A DNA stretch of 64,000 nt from NCBI RefSeq assembly GCF_000153465.1, contig NZ_CH672387.1:833180-897179 (forward strand), written 5' to 3'. The position numbers were made by a program, and so were the translations under genes. The notes beneath the pieces are model-generated. The model searched no databases and had not been told where the DNA came from. It saw only the letters and a list, made by a program, of their open reading frames with translations. Below, piece after piece: positions 8,407 through 17,025 of the stretch. Source of the stretch: Aurantimonas manganoxydans SI85-9A1 (GTDB lineage Bacteria > Pseudomonadota > Alphaproteobacteria > Rhizobiales > Rhizobiaceae). Numbering within the stretch: position 1 is the first letter of the stretch; each line of letters begins with the position of its first letter.

Positions 8407-9176
8407 CGGCTATGATGGATCGCGAGGCCTTCGAGGCGGCGCTGCGCCAGATCGGCGCCGAGCGCTACCATCACCTGCATCCGTTCCAGCAGATGCTACA
8501 GAATGGCCAGCTGAGCCGCGAGCAGGTGCAGGCCTGGGCGCTCAATCGCTACTATTACCAGTCGCAGATTCCGGTGAAGGATTCGCATATCCTGGCACGC
8601 CTGCAGACGACGGAGCTGCGGCGCGAATGGCGCCAGCGGATCATCGACCACGACGGACAGGAGGCGTCCGAGGGGCAGCCGGCGCAGCGCGGCGGCATCG
8701 AGAAATGGATCGCCCTGACCGATGGCGTCGGTCTCGATCGTGCCTATGTGGAGAGCGGCGCCGGTATCCTGCCCGGCACCCGTTTCGCGGTCGATGCCTA
8801 TGTGCATTTTGTGCAGGAGAAGACGCTTCTGGAGGCCATCGCCTCGTCGCTGACCGAGCTGTTCTCGCCGAATGTCATCGGCACGCGCGTGCGCGGCATG
8901 CTCGAGCATTACGACTTCATCTCACGCGAGACGCTGGCCTATTTCGACAAGCGTCCCGTGCAGGCCAAGCGTGATTCCGATTTCGCGCTGGAGTATTGTC
9001 TGGAGAACGCCCGCCGGCCGGAAGAGCAGGAGGCGGTGCTGAACGCCCTGCGCTTCAAGTGCCACGTGTTGTGGGCGCAACTCGACGCCCTGTGTTTCGC
9101 CTATGTCGCGCCGGGTCTGACCCCGGCTGATGCCTGGCAGCCCGGCACGGCAGAGAAAGAGAATCCGAGATCATGA
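8403..9176 (+). CDS. pqqC: Pyrroloquinoline-quinone synthase PqqC
   Basis: Cofactor-free oxidase of the TenA/PqqC fold that carries out the final ring closure and oxidation to PQQ. The 257-residue protein is close to the usual 250. Typical helices are RYHHLHPFQQMLQNGQLSRE (about 20-39), WALNRYYYQSQIPVKDSHIL (about 44-63), and SLTELFSPNVIGTRVRGML, followed by a His/Lys-rich C-terminal helix (ALRFKCHVLWAQLDALC). The ATG at 8403 overlaps the pqqB stop and the gene's own stop overlaps pqqD, so it sits in a fully coupled operon. In several methylotrophs pqqC and pqqD are fused; here they are separate genes overlapping by four bases. Confidence 0.96.
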   Translation: MTAMMDREAFEAALRQIGAERYHHLHPFQQMLQNGQLSREQVQAWALNRYYYQSQIPVKDSHILARLQTTELRREWRQRIIDHDGQEASEGQPAQRGGIEKWIALTDGVGLDRAYVESGAGILPGTRFAVDAYVHFVQEKTLLEAIASSLTELFSPNVIGTRVRGMLEHYDFISRETLAYFDKRPVQAKRDSDFALEYCLENARRPEEQEAVLNALRFKCHVLWAQLDALCFAYVAPGLTPADAWQPGTAEKENPRS

Positions 9177-9451
9177 CCGAGATTGCCGACACCACGATTC
9201 CGAAGCTGCCGCACGGCGTGAAGTTTCGCGAAGACAAGGTCCGCGGCAATTTCATCCTGGTCGGCCCGGAGCGGATCTTCAACGCCGACGGTGTTGCGAC
9301 CGAGATCCTGAAGCGGGTCGACGGCAAGTCCGATTTCGGCACGATCGTCCGCTCGCTGGCCGAGGTCTTCGCCGCTGACGAAGCCACCATCCGCCCCGAT
9401 GTCGCGAGCTTCCTTGTCGATCTCAGCGACAAGCAAATGGTGACGTTATGA
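9173..9451 (+). CDS. pqqD: PqqA-binding chaperone PqqD
   Basis: A 92-residue winged-helix RiPP-recognition-element protein that presents the PqqA peptide to the radical SAM enzyme PqqE. The family pattern is visible: [21 protein letters not shown], then LNADG-like [11 protein letters not shown], and a C-terminal helix ending DLSDKQMV. Start and stop both overlap neighbours by four bases (ATGA junctions with pqqC and pqqE). It differs from many orphan PqqD-like proteins because it lies between the canonical partners. Confidence 0.95.
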   Translation: MTEIADTTIPKLPHGVKFREDKVRGNFILVGPERIFNADGVATEILKRVDGKSDFGTIVRSLAEVFAADEATIRPDVASFLVDLSDKQMVTL

Positions 9452-10590
9452 ACGAAGCCGTCTTTCCCCAGCCGGCCGGTGAGCCGGTTGCGCAGCCAAC
9501 GCCGGCGCCGCCGCTGGGCCTTCTGGCCGAACTCACACATCGCTGCCCGCTGCGCTGCACCTATTGCTCGAACCCGCTGCAGCTCGACGGCCGGTCCAGC
9601 GAGCTCGACACCGAGACCTGGAAGCGTGTGTTCAGCGAGGCCGCCGAACTCGGGGTCATCCATATCCATCTGTCAGGCGGCGAGCCGACGGCGCGCAAGG
9701 ACATCGTCGAACTGACCCGCCACGCCAGCGAGGTTGGCCTCTACACCAACCTCATCACCTCCGGCGTCGGCGTCAGCGACGACAAGCTGGATGCGCTGCT
9801 GGAGGCCGGCTGCGACCATATCCAGCTCTCGCTGCAGGGAGCTGATGCCCAGATCACCGAGCTTGTCGGCGGTTATCGCGGCGGGTTCGAGAAGAAAGAA
9901 GCCTTCGCCCGTTCTGTCGTCGAACGCGGCTTCCCGCTCACGCTGAACGCGGTCATCCACCGGATGAACATTCATCAGGTGCCGCAGATGATCCAGAAAG
10001 CGGTCGATTTCGGCGCCAAGCGCCTGGAGATCGCCCATACGCAATATTACGGCTGGGCCCTCAAGAACCGGGCACAGCTGATGCCCGCGCGCGAGGATGT
10101 CGACCGGACGATCACCGAGGTCGAGGAAGCCCGCGAGCGGCTGAAAGGCACGCTGGTCATCGACGCGGTGTTTCCGGACTATTACGCCAAATACCCCAAG
10201 CTGTGTAACGGCGGCTGGGGCGCGCGGACGCTGAGCGTGACGCCGGCCGGGCGGGCGCTGCCCTGCCATGCGGCCGAGACGATCAAGCATCTGGAATTCT
10301 GGTACGTGCAGGATCATTCGATCGCCGACATCTGGTCGTCGTCGCCGGCTTTCGAGGCCTATCGCGGCACGTCGTGGATGAAGGAGCCCTGCCGCTCCTG
10401 CGAGCGCCGGCATATCGATTTCGGCGGCTGTCGTTGCCAGGCGCTGGCGCTGACGGGCGATGCGGCCAATACGGATCCGGCCTGCATCAAGTCGGACATG
10501 CATCAGCGGCTCGGCGAGATCGCCACGACGGAATCCTCGGCGGTCGTCGATCCCGGCGCCGCCGTCTATCGCGGTTTCCGCGCCGGATAG
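9448..10590 (+). CDS. pqqE: PqqA peptide cyclase PqqE (radical SAM)
   Basis: Radical S-adenosylmethionine enzyme that forms the carbon-carbon bond between Glu and Tyr of PqqA. In the 380-residue protein the SAM-cluster motif CxxxCxxC is C33-PLR-C37-TY-C40, followed by the SAM-binding [11 protein letters not shown]. The C-terminal SPASM-type auxiliary cluster region contains [31 protein letters not shown] and the cysteine cluster [18 protein letters not shown]. The start overlaps pqqD. This is the last gene of the pqq operon; pqqF/pqqG-type protease genes are not in the window. A hairpin follows and probably ends transcription from both this gene and the convergent acyltransferase gene. Confidence 0.97.
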   Translation: MNEAVFPQPAGEPVAQPTPAPPLGLLAELTHRCPLRCTYCSNPLQLDGRSSELDTETWKRVFSEAAELGVIHIHLSGGEPTARKDIVELTRHASEVGLYTNLITSGVGVSDDKLDALLEAGCDHIQLSLQGADAQITELVGGYRGGFEKKEAFARSVVERGFPLTLNAVIHRMNIHQVPQMIQKAVDFGAKRLEIAHTQYYGWALKNRAQLMPAREDVDRTITEVEEARERLKGTLVIDAVFPDYYAKYPKLCNGGWGARTLSVTPAGRALPCHAAETIKHLEFWYVQDHSIADIWSSSPAFEAYRGTSWMKEPCRSCERRHIDFGGCRCQALALTGDAANTDPACIKSDMHQRLGEIATTESSAVVDPGAAVYRGFRAG

Positions 10591-10614
10591 CCGTCCGCGC
10601 CACCGGGCTCCGGG

Positions 10615-10635
10615 AGGGGCGCCGATTGCGCCCCT
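10615..10635. terminator. Hairpin between convergent pqqE and FeeM-like gene
   Basis: AGGGGCGC (10615-10622) pairs perfectly with GCGCCCCT (10628-10635) around a CGATT loop, in the 53-base gap between two convergent genes. A GAGTTTCCTC stretch follows on the plus strand, a poor T-tract. Position and stem quality suggest a bidirectional terminator. Confidence 0.5.
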
Positions 10636-10643
10636 GAGTTTCC

Positions 10644-11426
10644 TCAGGCCGTCATGCCCGCCGTCTGGCCCGTCGCCTGCTTCCAGGAGAAGCGCCGCGC
10701 GGCATTGTCGTTGGCCGAGCCTGCCCAGCGCGCGCGGTCGACGAGGCTCGTCGACGGACCGTACAATTCCGCCCGTTCGCCGGCCGTCGACTGGAACACC
10801 GGAAACTTCGGATGGAGTTCGCGGCGCAGCGTCTGCATGTCGTTGTAGCAGAGCGCGATCGGCTTCTTCAGTCCGGGATAATGCCGGGCCGGGGTCCGCG
10901 GGTGCAGAAGGCAGATCCGGTCGTAGAAGGGCACGTGTTCGGGCCGCACCGTCGCCAGCATGTAGGTGGCGTCGAAATGGTCGGCGAGCATGGAGCCGAG
11001 CCTGAGGCCGGCGAAGGGGAGGAGGGTCGTCATCTTCCGGACGCTGTGGTCGACGACGAAACGGGTCGGGTCGACGAAGCTTTCGCCCTTGTCGAGCAAC
11101 GGCGTCAATTCAGCGCCGAAGACATCCATGGCCGGGCCGACGCGACATTCCGGGGTGGTGATATGCAGGCGGATCGAGGCGACGAGCGCGTCGTCGATCT
11201 CGATGCCCAGTACGAATGCGTTGACATCTTTGTCATGACGATCAGAGAACATGCGGGACGGTGCTTCGCCGATCGCCCCTTCGGCCAGATACGCATCGTA
11301 GCGCAGGCGATAGATCTTTTCGCGATCCGTATCGCTGGTGGCCAGGAAATAACGGACGCTTTTCATGACGCTGGATATCTGAGAGCGACCGGAGAGTTTG
11401 CCAGACTTGCTCGTGCCTCGTTCCAT
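10644..11426 (-). CDS. FeeM/LuxI-like N-acyl transferase (GNAT fold), putative signal synthase
   Basis: A 260-residue protein of the acyl-CoA N-acyltransferase fold, most like the FeeM group of N-acyl amino acid synthases and, more distantly, LuxI acyl-homoserine lactone synthases. Visible equivalents of LuxI landmarks are RLRYDAYL (40-47), the acidic run DRHDKD (62-67), LVASIRLH (81-88) and PTRFVVD (120-126). A LATVRPEHVPFYDRI stretch (158-172) resembles the acetyltransferase core. A Pro/Arg-rich tail of about 45 residues follows. It should join an acyl-ACP-derived chain to an amine such as an amino acid; neither substrate can be read from sequence. The ATG at 11426 has GGGGA 11 bases upstream; an internal ATG at 11366 (MKSVRYFLA) is a serious alternative. 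No luxR-type gene is adjacent. Confidence 0.8.
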   Translation of the reverse strand: MERGTSKSGKLSGRSQISSVMKSVRYFLATSDTDREKIYRLRYDAYLAEGAIGEAPSRMFSDRHDKDVNAFVLGIEIDDALVASIRLHITTPECRVGPAMDVFGAELTPLLDKGESFVDPTRFVVDHSVRKMTTLLPFAGLRLGSMLADHFDATYMLATVRPEHVPFYDRICLLHPRTPARHYPGLKKPIALCYNDMQTLRRELHPKFPVFQSTAGERAELYGPSTSLVDRARWAGSANDNAARRFSWKQATGQTAGMTA

Positions 11427-11518
11427 GCTTCGTCAGTCCCCGCTGCGTTTGACGGTGATATCGTTCAAATTGTGCAGGCAGGATTACGTATTTTTAAATA
11501 TATGCAAAGCTGATATTA

Positions 11519-11536
11519 GGAAATTAGTTAATTTCC
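11519..11536. promoter_or_regulatory. 18-bp perfect palindrome, candidate operator upstream of the FeeM-like gene
   Basis: GGAAATTA and TAATTTCC form a perfect inverted repeat around a 2-base centre. It lies about 95 bases upstream of the acyltransferase ATG in a stretch much richer in A and T (roughly 11460-11560) than the rest of the window. It has the size of a dimeric-regulator operator. No regulator gene is adjacent. Confidence 0.5.
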
Positions 11537-11617
11537 GTTAGTGAATCGTCCGGTGTGTTGATTCTGTTCACGGAATCGCAGCGCAACTCGTGGGGTGCGC
11601 GGGAATTCGAGCGCCGC

Positions 11618-13555
11618 TTACTGTCCGGAAATGGCGATCCGCGGACGGCTCTCGGCCATCTCGCGGCCGGTCGAACTGCTGGCCCTGAGCAGCGTGCCGA
11701 TGGCCGTCTCGGGCAAGGGGCGGCCGAAGACGAAGCCCTGGATCTGCGTGACCTGCGGGTCCGAAGAGACGAACTCCAGGAGCTCGATCGTTTCGACGCC
11801 TTCCACGACGATGCGAAGGTCCAGCGAGGCGACGAGGTGCACGAAGCCGCGCAGGAGCGACTGGCGTCGCTTGTCGGCGATGATGCCGGTGAGGAAGGAC
11901 CGGTCGATCTTCACCTTTCCGATCGGCAGGCGGGCGATGTAGCTGAAGTTCGAGAAGCCGGTGCCGAAATCGTCGAGCGCGATGGAGATACCCATGTCGC
12001 GCAGCGCTTCCAGCTTGGCGAGGACGGGCTGGTGCTCGCCGAGAAGCAGGTTCTCGGTGATCTCGATCTCCAGCCGTCGCGGATCGAAATTGGTCTCGCG
12101 CAACGCGGTGGAGATGACCTCGACCATGTCGGCGCGCAGCAACTGGCTCGGTGACAGGTTCACCGCAACGGCGACGGAAGACGGCCAGTCGCTGGCGATC
12201 CGCATCGCCTCGTAGAGCGTCCAGTCCGTCAGCGTGCCCATCAGGCCGGTTTCTTCGGCCACCGGCAGGAACTCGCCCGGCGAGATCATGCGCCCGTCCG
12301 GCGCCATCCAGCGGATCAGCGCCTCGCAGGTGGAAATCCGCAGGGTGTTCGGCTCGACCAGCGGCTGGAAGAACAGGCGGAGCTGATTGTCCTCGAGCGC
12401 CAGGCGCAGGCCGGTCTCAATCCGCAGGCGATTGGTCTCGCGATCCAGCATGTCGGCGGCGAACATGCGCGCCGTACTGCGGCCGGCGCTCTTGGCCTGG
12501 TAAAGGGCGGTGTCGGCCTGGCGGGTGAGAAGCTCGGCGTCCTCGCCATGCAGCGGGAAGAGGGCGGTGCCGACGCTGCAGCCGGTCGTGGCCGGCGCAC
12601 CGTGGATCATGAAGGGTTCGCGCATGGCCTCGACCAGCCGGTCGGCAAGGCCGGCGGCCGCTTCGGCATCGGCGCCATATTGCAGGATCAGGAACTCGTC
12701 GCCGGCAAAACGCGAGATGAAGCCGCTGGTCCCGACCACCTCGCGGAACCGCCGTGCCGTCTCGATCAGGACGGCGTCGCCGGCCTTGTGGCCGAGCGTG
12801 TCGTTGATCCGCTTGAACCGGTCGAGATCAACGAAATGAACCGCGAAGGGTTCGTAGGTGTCGCGGGTCAGCTCGTCGAGGCGGCGATTGGTGTAGGCCC
12901 GGTTGGGCAGATGCGTCAGCGTGTCGAAATGCGCCAGTTCCTCGTTCATGCGGGCCGCCCGCAGCGCGCCGAGGAAGGTTTCGCAGATCCGTCCGTTGGT
13001 CCTGAGAATGCCGGCGAAGAACACCAGCAGGATGAAGGCGTAGCCGACATACCAGGCTGTGCCCTGGATGAGCAGGCCGGTGACCATCGGCACGGCTGCC
13101 GCTGCGGTCTGGACGCGGGCGATCAGCGGGCTCGGGAAATTGCGCGCCTGGATGCCGATCAGATAGCCGATGGCCGTCGCGAAGGAGACGACCTGGGCGA
13201 AGGCGCCGCCGCCGACGAGGAAGACGATGGTGGTCCAGGCACCGACGCTGGCGACGTGGACAGTGCCGAGGACGAGATACAGCCGTTCCCAGAAAACGAC
13301 GTCGAAGTCGGCATTGTGGGAGCGCTGCCGGACCATCAGCATGGTCACCAGCCGGATCGCGGCAATCAGGGAGGTGAAGGCGACGACGCTCCACAGGGCG
13401 TTCTGCCCGGTCTGGATCGCGGTCATGGAGGCGCCAACAGCGACGGCCACCGAGGCATAGGCGAAAGACAGCATATCGCCGTGCAGCGAGCGGACGATCT
13501 CGACGCGCTCGCTCGCTTCCCATCCGCCCAGCTGCAATTCTCGGGTCAGCAGCAT
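11618..13555 (-). CDS. Membrane GGDEF-EAL cyclic-di-GMP turnover protein
   Basis: A 645-residue inner-membrane protein. The first 195 residues hold about five or six hydrophobic helices (for example ALWSVVAFTSLIAAIRLVTM and YAFILLVFFAGIL). A GGDEF domain follows at about 200-370 with LTHLPNRA, FVDLDRFKRINDTLGHKAGD and the signature RFAGDEF. The first Gly is Ala, a variant still found in active cyclases. An EAL domain spans about 385-625 with EALIRW, NLSPSQL, EITEN, DDFGTGFSNFSYI, KIDRSF and EGVET. These are the metal and catalytic residues of an active phosphodiesterase. Net activity cannot be decided from sequence. No periplasmic sensor domain is obvious. A PilZ protein is encoded at the far right of this window. 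Confidence 0.93.
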   Translation of the reverse strand: MLLTRELQLGGWEASERVEIVRSLHGDMLSFAYASVAVAVGASMTAIQTGQNALWSVVAFTSLIAAIRLVTMLMVRQRSHNADFDVVFWERLYLVLGTVHVASVGAWTTIVFLVGGGAFAQVVSFATAIGYLIGIQARNFPSPLIARVQTAAAAVPMVTGLLIQGTAWYVGYAFILLVFFAGILRTNGRICETFLGALRAARMNEELAHFDTLTHLPNRAYTNRRLDELTRDTYEPFAVHFVDLDRFKRINDTLGHKAGDAVLIETARRFREVVGTSGFISRFAGDEFLILQYGADAEAAAGLADRLVEAMREPFMIHGAPATTGCSVGTALFPLHGEDAELLTRQADTALYQAKSAGRSTARMFAADMLDRETNRLRIETGLRLALEDNQLRLFFQPLVEPNTLRISTCEALIRWMAPDGRMISPGEFLPVAEETGLMGTLTDWTLYEAMRIASDWPSSVAVAVNLSPSQLLRADMVEVISTALRETNFDPRRLEIEITENLLLGEHQPVLAKLEALRDMGISIALDDFGTGFSNFSYIARLPIGKVKIDRSFLTGIIADKRRQSLLRGFVHLVASLDLRIVVEGVETIELLEFVSSDPQVTQIQGFVFGRPLPETAIGTLLRASSSTGREMAESRPRIAISGQ

Positions 13556-13669
13556 ACCGTCGGCCTCGCTTTCATCAGCGAAACTTGATCGAATTTCGTT
13601 AAGAGATCATTTAGCTACTTCTGCGCGATCATGGTCGGCCGATACACGCGGGGCAGAAGACGGTGATCC

Positions 13670-13691
13670 ACGCAGCCGCAAAACGCTGCGT
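13670..13691 (-). terminator. Hairpin downstream of corA
   Basis: ACGCAGC (13670-13676) pairs with GCTGCGT (13685-13691) around an 8-base loop, a few bases past the stop of the corA-like gene on the minus strand. There is no clean T-tract, so it may be a weak terminator or an RNA-processing stem ahead of the GGDEF-EAL gene. Confidence 0.35.
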
Positions 13692-13703
13692 GCCTGCGTT
13701 CCG

Positions 13704-14777
13704 CTAGAGCCAGTTCTTGTAGCGGAAGAGGATCATCGGGACGACGGCGGAGACGACCATGGCCGCGAGCGCCAGAGGGTAGCCGAACGTCCAGCCGAGT
13801 TCGGGCATGTGCGTGAAGTTCATGCCGTAGATCGACGCGATGAGGGTCGGCGGCAGGAACGCCACCGCTGCTACCGAGAAGATCTTGATGATGGCGTTCT
13901 GCTCGATCGAGATCATGCCGACGGTCGTGTCGAGCAGGAAGGTCGTCTTGTTCGACAGGAACGAGACGAAGTCGTTGAGCGAGTGGACGTCGCGGGACAT
14001 GGCCTTGACGCGCGGCCTGGTGTCCCGGCTCGACGGCTTGCGGCCGTCGAGGACGAGCTGCAGGAAGGGCAGCAGCCGGTCGAGGGTCGCGAGGCTCTCG
14101 CGGACCCGCGACGTGAGATCGCCGGCTGCACCGATCCGCCGTAGCAGCGACTTGAAGTCCGCAGTGCCCGTCGGCTTCTTTCTTGCCGACGAAGAGAAGA
14201 TATCGTCGCCGATCCGGTCGAGATCGGCGGAGATGGATTCCAGGAGGTCCGCGACCCGGTCGACGACAGTCTCCAGGAGGCCGATCAGGATGCTGTCGGC
14301 CGTCGGCGTTCCGGGGTGACTTGCGGTCTTGGCGGTCTTGGCGGTCTTGGCGGTATGCGTCGGCTGCGCGTCTTCGGGCGACATATGAGCGGTGCTGGGT
14401 GTCTCGCGGCAGAGCTTGGCGGCATAGATCGCGAAGCTCTTCGGCTCGCTGTAGCGCAGGGTGATCAGCCGGTCGCCGGTCCGGATGAAGGTGACCGGCG
14501 CGAAGGACGGCTTGCCGCTGTCGAGGCCGAAGACCACCGAGGCGGTCATGAAGTCGGCGCCGTCTTCGGAATGGAGCCGGCTCGAGACCTCGATCTCGTC
14601 CATTTCCTCGCGGGTGGGCACGTCGATGCCGCACAGCCGTTCGACGGCCGAGACGTCGTCCGCCGTCGGGTTGAGGAGGTCGAGCCAAATGGCCTCGGTC
14701 GGGATCGCGTCGCCCTGCACCGAACGGGGGCGCATGAACCGGCCCGAGGGCGTGTAGGCCTCGATCATGGGCGCCAT
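13704..14777 (-). CDS. CorA-family divalent-cation transporter
   Basis: A 357-residue CorA-type channel for Mg2+ or other divalent ions. The large cytoplasmic domain occupies residues 1-290; the C-terminus has two membrane helices with the signature YGMNF between them (near 317), then HMPELGWTFGYPLALAAMV and a short basic tail ending RYKNWL. The long helix with RESLATLDRLLPFLQL is typical. At residues about 142-152 a tandem AKTAKTAKTA insert is encoded by a 9-bp repeat, and further Ser/Lys-rich sequence follows; this lies in a surface region where family members vary. Start ATG at 14777; a second ATG three codons later is possible. Mg2+, Co2+, Ni2+ or Zn2+ specificity cannot be told from sequence. 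Confidence 0.92.
   Translation of the reverse strand: MAPMIEAYTPSGRFMRPRSVQGDAIPTEAIWLDLLNPTADDVSAVERLCGIDVPTREEMDEIEVSSRLHSEDGADFMTASVVFGLDSGKPSFAPVTFIRTGDRLITLRYSEPKSFAIYAAKLCRETPSTAHMSPEDAQPTHTAKTAKTAKTASHPGTPTADSILIGLLETVVDRVADLLESISADLDRIGDDIFSSSARKKPTGTADFKSLLRRIGAAGDLTSRVRESLATLDRLLPFLQLVLDGRKPSSRDTRPRVKAMSRDVHSLNDFVSFLSNKTTFLLDTTVGMISIEQNAIIKIFSVAAVAFLPPTLIASIYGMNFTHMPELGWTFGYPLALAAMVVSAVVPMILFRYKNWL
14323..14354. repeat. 9-bp tandem repeat inside the corA-like gene
   Basis: The unit GCGGTCTTG occurs three times back to back (14323-14349) and continues partially (GCGGT). On the coding strand each unit encodes Lys-Thr-Ala, so copy-number change would keep the frame. Confidence 0.85.
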
Positions 14778-14862
14778 CCGTCGAAGGCGCGGGATCGGCG
14801 CTTCCCGCAGGGATCGCCGCTCGATGGCGCAAGCGCGCCGGTGCAGTGGGGCGTCACGGGAC

Positions 14863-17025
14863 CTACTCTGCCGCCAGCTTGCCGTGTCCGAGATGGGCGG
14901 CGAGCGACTGCAGGAGATCGGCCGCCGCTTCCGCGACGACGGTGCCCGGCATGAAGATCGCGGCCGCGCCGGCTTCCTTCAGCGCCGGGACGTCCTGGGG
15001 CGGAATGACCCCGCCGACGACGATCATGATGTTCTCGCCACCTTCCCGGGCGAGGGCAGCCTTCAGCTCCGGCACCAGTGTCAGGTGACCGGCGGCCAGC
15101 GACGAGGCGCCGACGATATGGACGTCGTTCTCGACGGCCTGGCGAGCCGCTTCCTCCGGCGTCTGGAAGAGCGGGCCGATATCGACGTCGAAGCCGAGAT
15201 CGGCAAAGGCCGAGGCGATGACCTTCTGGCCCCGGTCGTGACCATCCTGGCCCATCTTGGCAACGAGGATGCGGGGACGGCGTCCCTCGGCCTCGGCAAA
15301 GGCCGCGCTCATCTCCTGAACCTGCGCAACACGATCCGCCATGGGACCCGCCTCCCGCTTGTAGACACCTGCCACGACCTGCGCCTTGGCAACATGGCGG
15401 CCGAACACCGTCTCCAGCGCATCGGCCATCTCGCCGACGGTCGCCTTGGCCCGGGCTGCCGCGATGGACAGTTCGAGGAGGTTGCCGTTGCCCTCGGCTC
15501 CGGCTGTCAGCGCCGACAAGGCCGCCTTTGTTGCGGCATCGTCGCGTTCGGCCCGCAATTGCTGCAGCTTTTCGATCTGCTGGCGCCGCACATCGGCATT
15601 GTCCACCCGCAGGACATCCACGTCGTCATCGCTGGCGTTGCGGAAGCGGTTGATGCCGACGACGGTCTGGGTGCCCGAGTCGATCCGCGCCTGGGTCTTG
15701 GCCGCGGCTTCCTCGATCCGCAGCTTCGGCAGGCCCTTTTCGATGGCCTTTGCCATGCCGCCCATCGCCTCGACCTCGGCGATATGCGCGAGCGCCTTTT
15801 CCGCGAGAAGATGGGTCAGCCGCTCGACATGGGCCGATCCGCCCCAGGGATCGATCAGGCCCGTTGTGCCGGTTTCATGGGCAAGGACGAGCTGGGTGTT
15901 GCGGGCGATGCGGGCAGAGAAGTCGGTTGGCAGCGCCAGTGCCTCGTCGAAGGCATTGGTGTGCAGCGACTGGGTGTGGCCCTGCGTCGCTGCCATCGCC
16001 TCGACGCAGGTTCGCACGACGTTGTTCATCACGTCCTGCGCCGTCAGCGACCAGCCGGAGGTCTGGCAATGGGTGCGAAGCGAGAGCGAACGCGGATCCT
16101 GCGGCGCGAAGTTCTCCTTCATCAGCGCTGCCCAGATCAGCCGTGCGGCCCGCAGCTTGGCGATCTCCATGAAGGCGTTCATGCCGACCGCCCAGAAGAA
16201 GGACAGGCGCGGCGCGAAACGGTCGATGTCGAGCCCGGCGGCGACACCGGCCCGGGCATACTCAATGCCGTCGGCGATGGTGTAAGCCAGCTCCAGGTCG
16301 GCCGTCGCCCCGGCTTCCTGCATGTGGTAGCCGGAAATCGAGATCGAGTTGTATTTTGGCATGTTCTTCGAGGTGAATTCGAAGATGTCTGAGATGATCC
16401 GCATCGAGGGCGCCGGCGGATAGATGTAGGTGTTGCGGACCATGAACTCCTTCAGAATGTCGTTCTGAATGGTCCCGGACAGATCGGCCTGCGCGACACC
16501 CTGCTCCTCGGCTGCGGCCACATAGAGGGCGAGGACCGGCAGCACCGCGCCGTTCATGGTCATCGACACGCTCATCTCGCCCAGCGGGATGCCGTCGAAG
16601 AGCTGGCGCATGTCGATGATGGAATCGATGGCGACGCCCGCCATGCCGACGTCGCCCGCCACGCGCGGGTGATCGGAATCATAGCCGCGATGGGTGGCGA
16701 GATCGAAGGCGACCGAGAGGCCCTTCTGGCCCGCGGCGAGGTTGCGGCGGTAGAAGGCGTTCGACGCCGCCGCGGTGGAGAAGCCGGCATATTGCCGGAT
16801 GGTCCAAGGCTTCTCGACATACATCGTCGGGTAGGGGCCGCGCAGATAAGGCGCGATGCCCGGCTGGGTATCGAGGAACGGGCAGCCTTCCAGCGTATTG
16901 GCGCCGTAGGCGCCGCCGATGGTGATGCCTTCGGGCGTTTCGAACCCGTCAGTCGCCGGCGCTTGCGGCGCGGCTGCGTTCGGGCGGCTCCAGCCGATCT
17001 GCCTGAAATCCGGGATCGCGCTCAT
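14863..17025 (-). CDS. mutB: Methylmalonyl-CoA mutase, large (catalytic) subunit
   Basis: Adenosylcobalamin enzyme that interconverts (R)-methylmalonyl-CoA and succinyl-CoA, linking propionyl-CoA or the ethylmalonyl-CoA pathway to the TCA cycle. The 720-residue protein has the substrate-binding TIM barrel at about 30-560, including [39 protein letters not shown], and [20 protein letters not shown]. The C-terminal B12-binding domain (about 585-715) has the DxHxxG cobalamin motif in [15 protein letters not shown], whose His ligates cobalt, followed by GVIPPQD and a final helix. The ATG at 17025 overlaps the mutA stop by four bases (ATGA). The partner GTPase gene meaB lies elsewhere in the window. 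It is also called scpA, bhbA or mcmA in other genomes. Confidence 0.96.
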   Translation of the reverse strand: MSAIPDFRQIGWSRPNAAAPQAPATDGFETPEGITIGGAYGANTLEGCPFLDTQPGIAPYLRGPYPTMYVEKPWTIRQYAGFSTAAASNAFYRRNLAAGQKGLSVAFDLATHRGYDSDHPRVAGDVGMAGVAIDSIIDMRQLFDGIPLGEMSVSMTMNGAVLPVLALYVAAAEEQGVAQADLSGTIQNDILKEFMVRNTYIYPPAPSMRIISDIFEFTSKNMPKYNSISISGYHMQEAGATADLELAYTIADGIEYARAGVAAGLDIDRFAPRLSFFWAVGMNAFMEIAKLRAARLIWAALMKENFAPQDPRSLSLRTHCQTSGWSLTAQDVMNNVVRTCVEAMAATQGHTQSLHTNAFDEALALPTDFSARIARNTQLVLAHETGTTGLIDPWGGSAHVERLTHLLAEKALAHIAEVEAMGGMAKAIEKGLPKLRIEEAAAKTQARIDSGTQTVVGINRFRNASDDDVDVLRVDNADVRRQQIEKLQQLRAERDDAATKAALSALTAGAEGNGNLLELSIAAARAKATVGEMADALETVFGRHVAKAQVVAGVYKREAGPMADRVAQVQEMSAAFAEAEGRRPRILVAKMGQDGHDRGQKVIASAFADLGFDVDIGPLFQTPEEAARQAVENDVHIVGASSLAAGHLTLVPELKAALAREGGENIMIVVGGVIPPQDVPALKEAGAAAIFMPGTVVAEAAADLLQSLAAHLGHGKLAAE

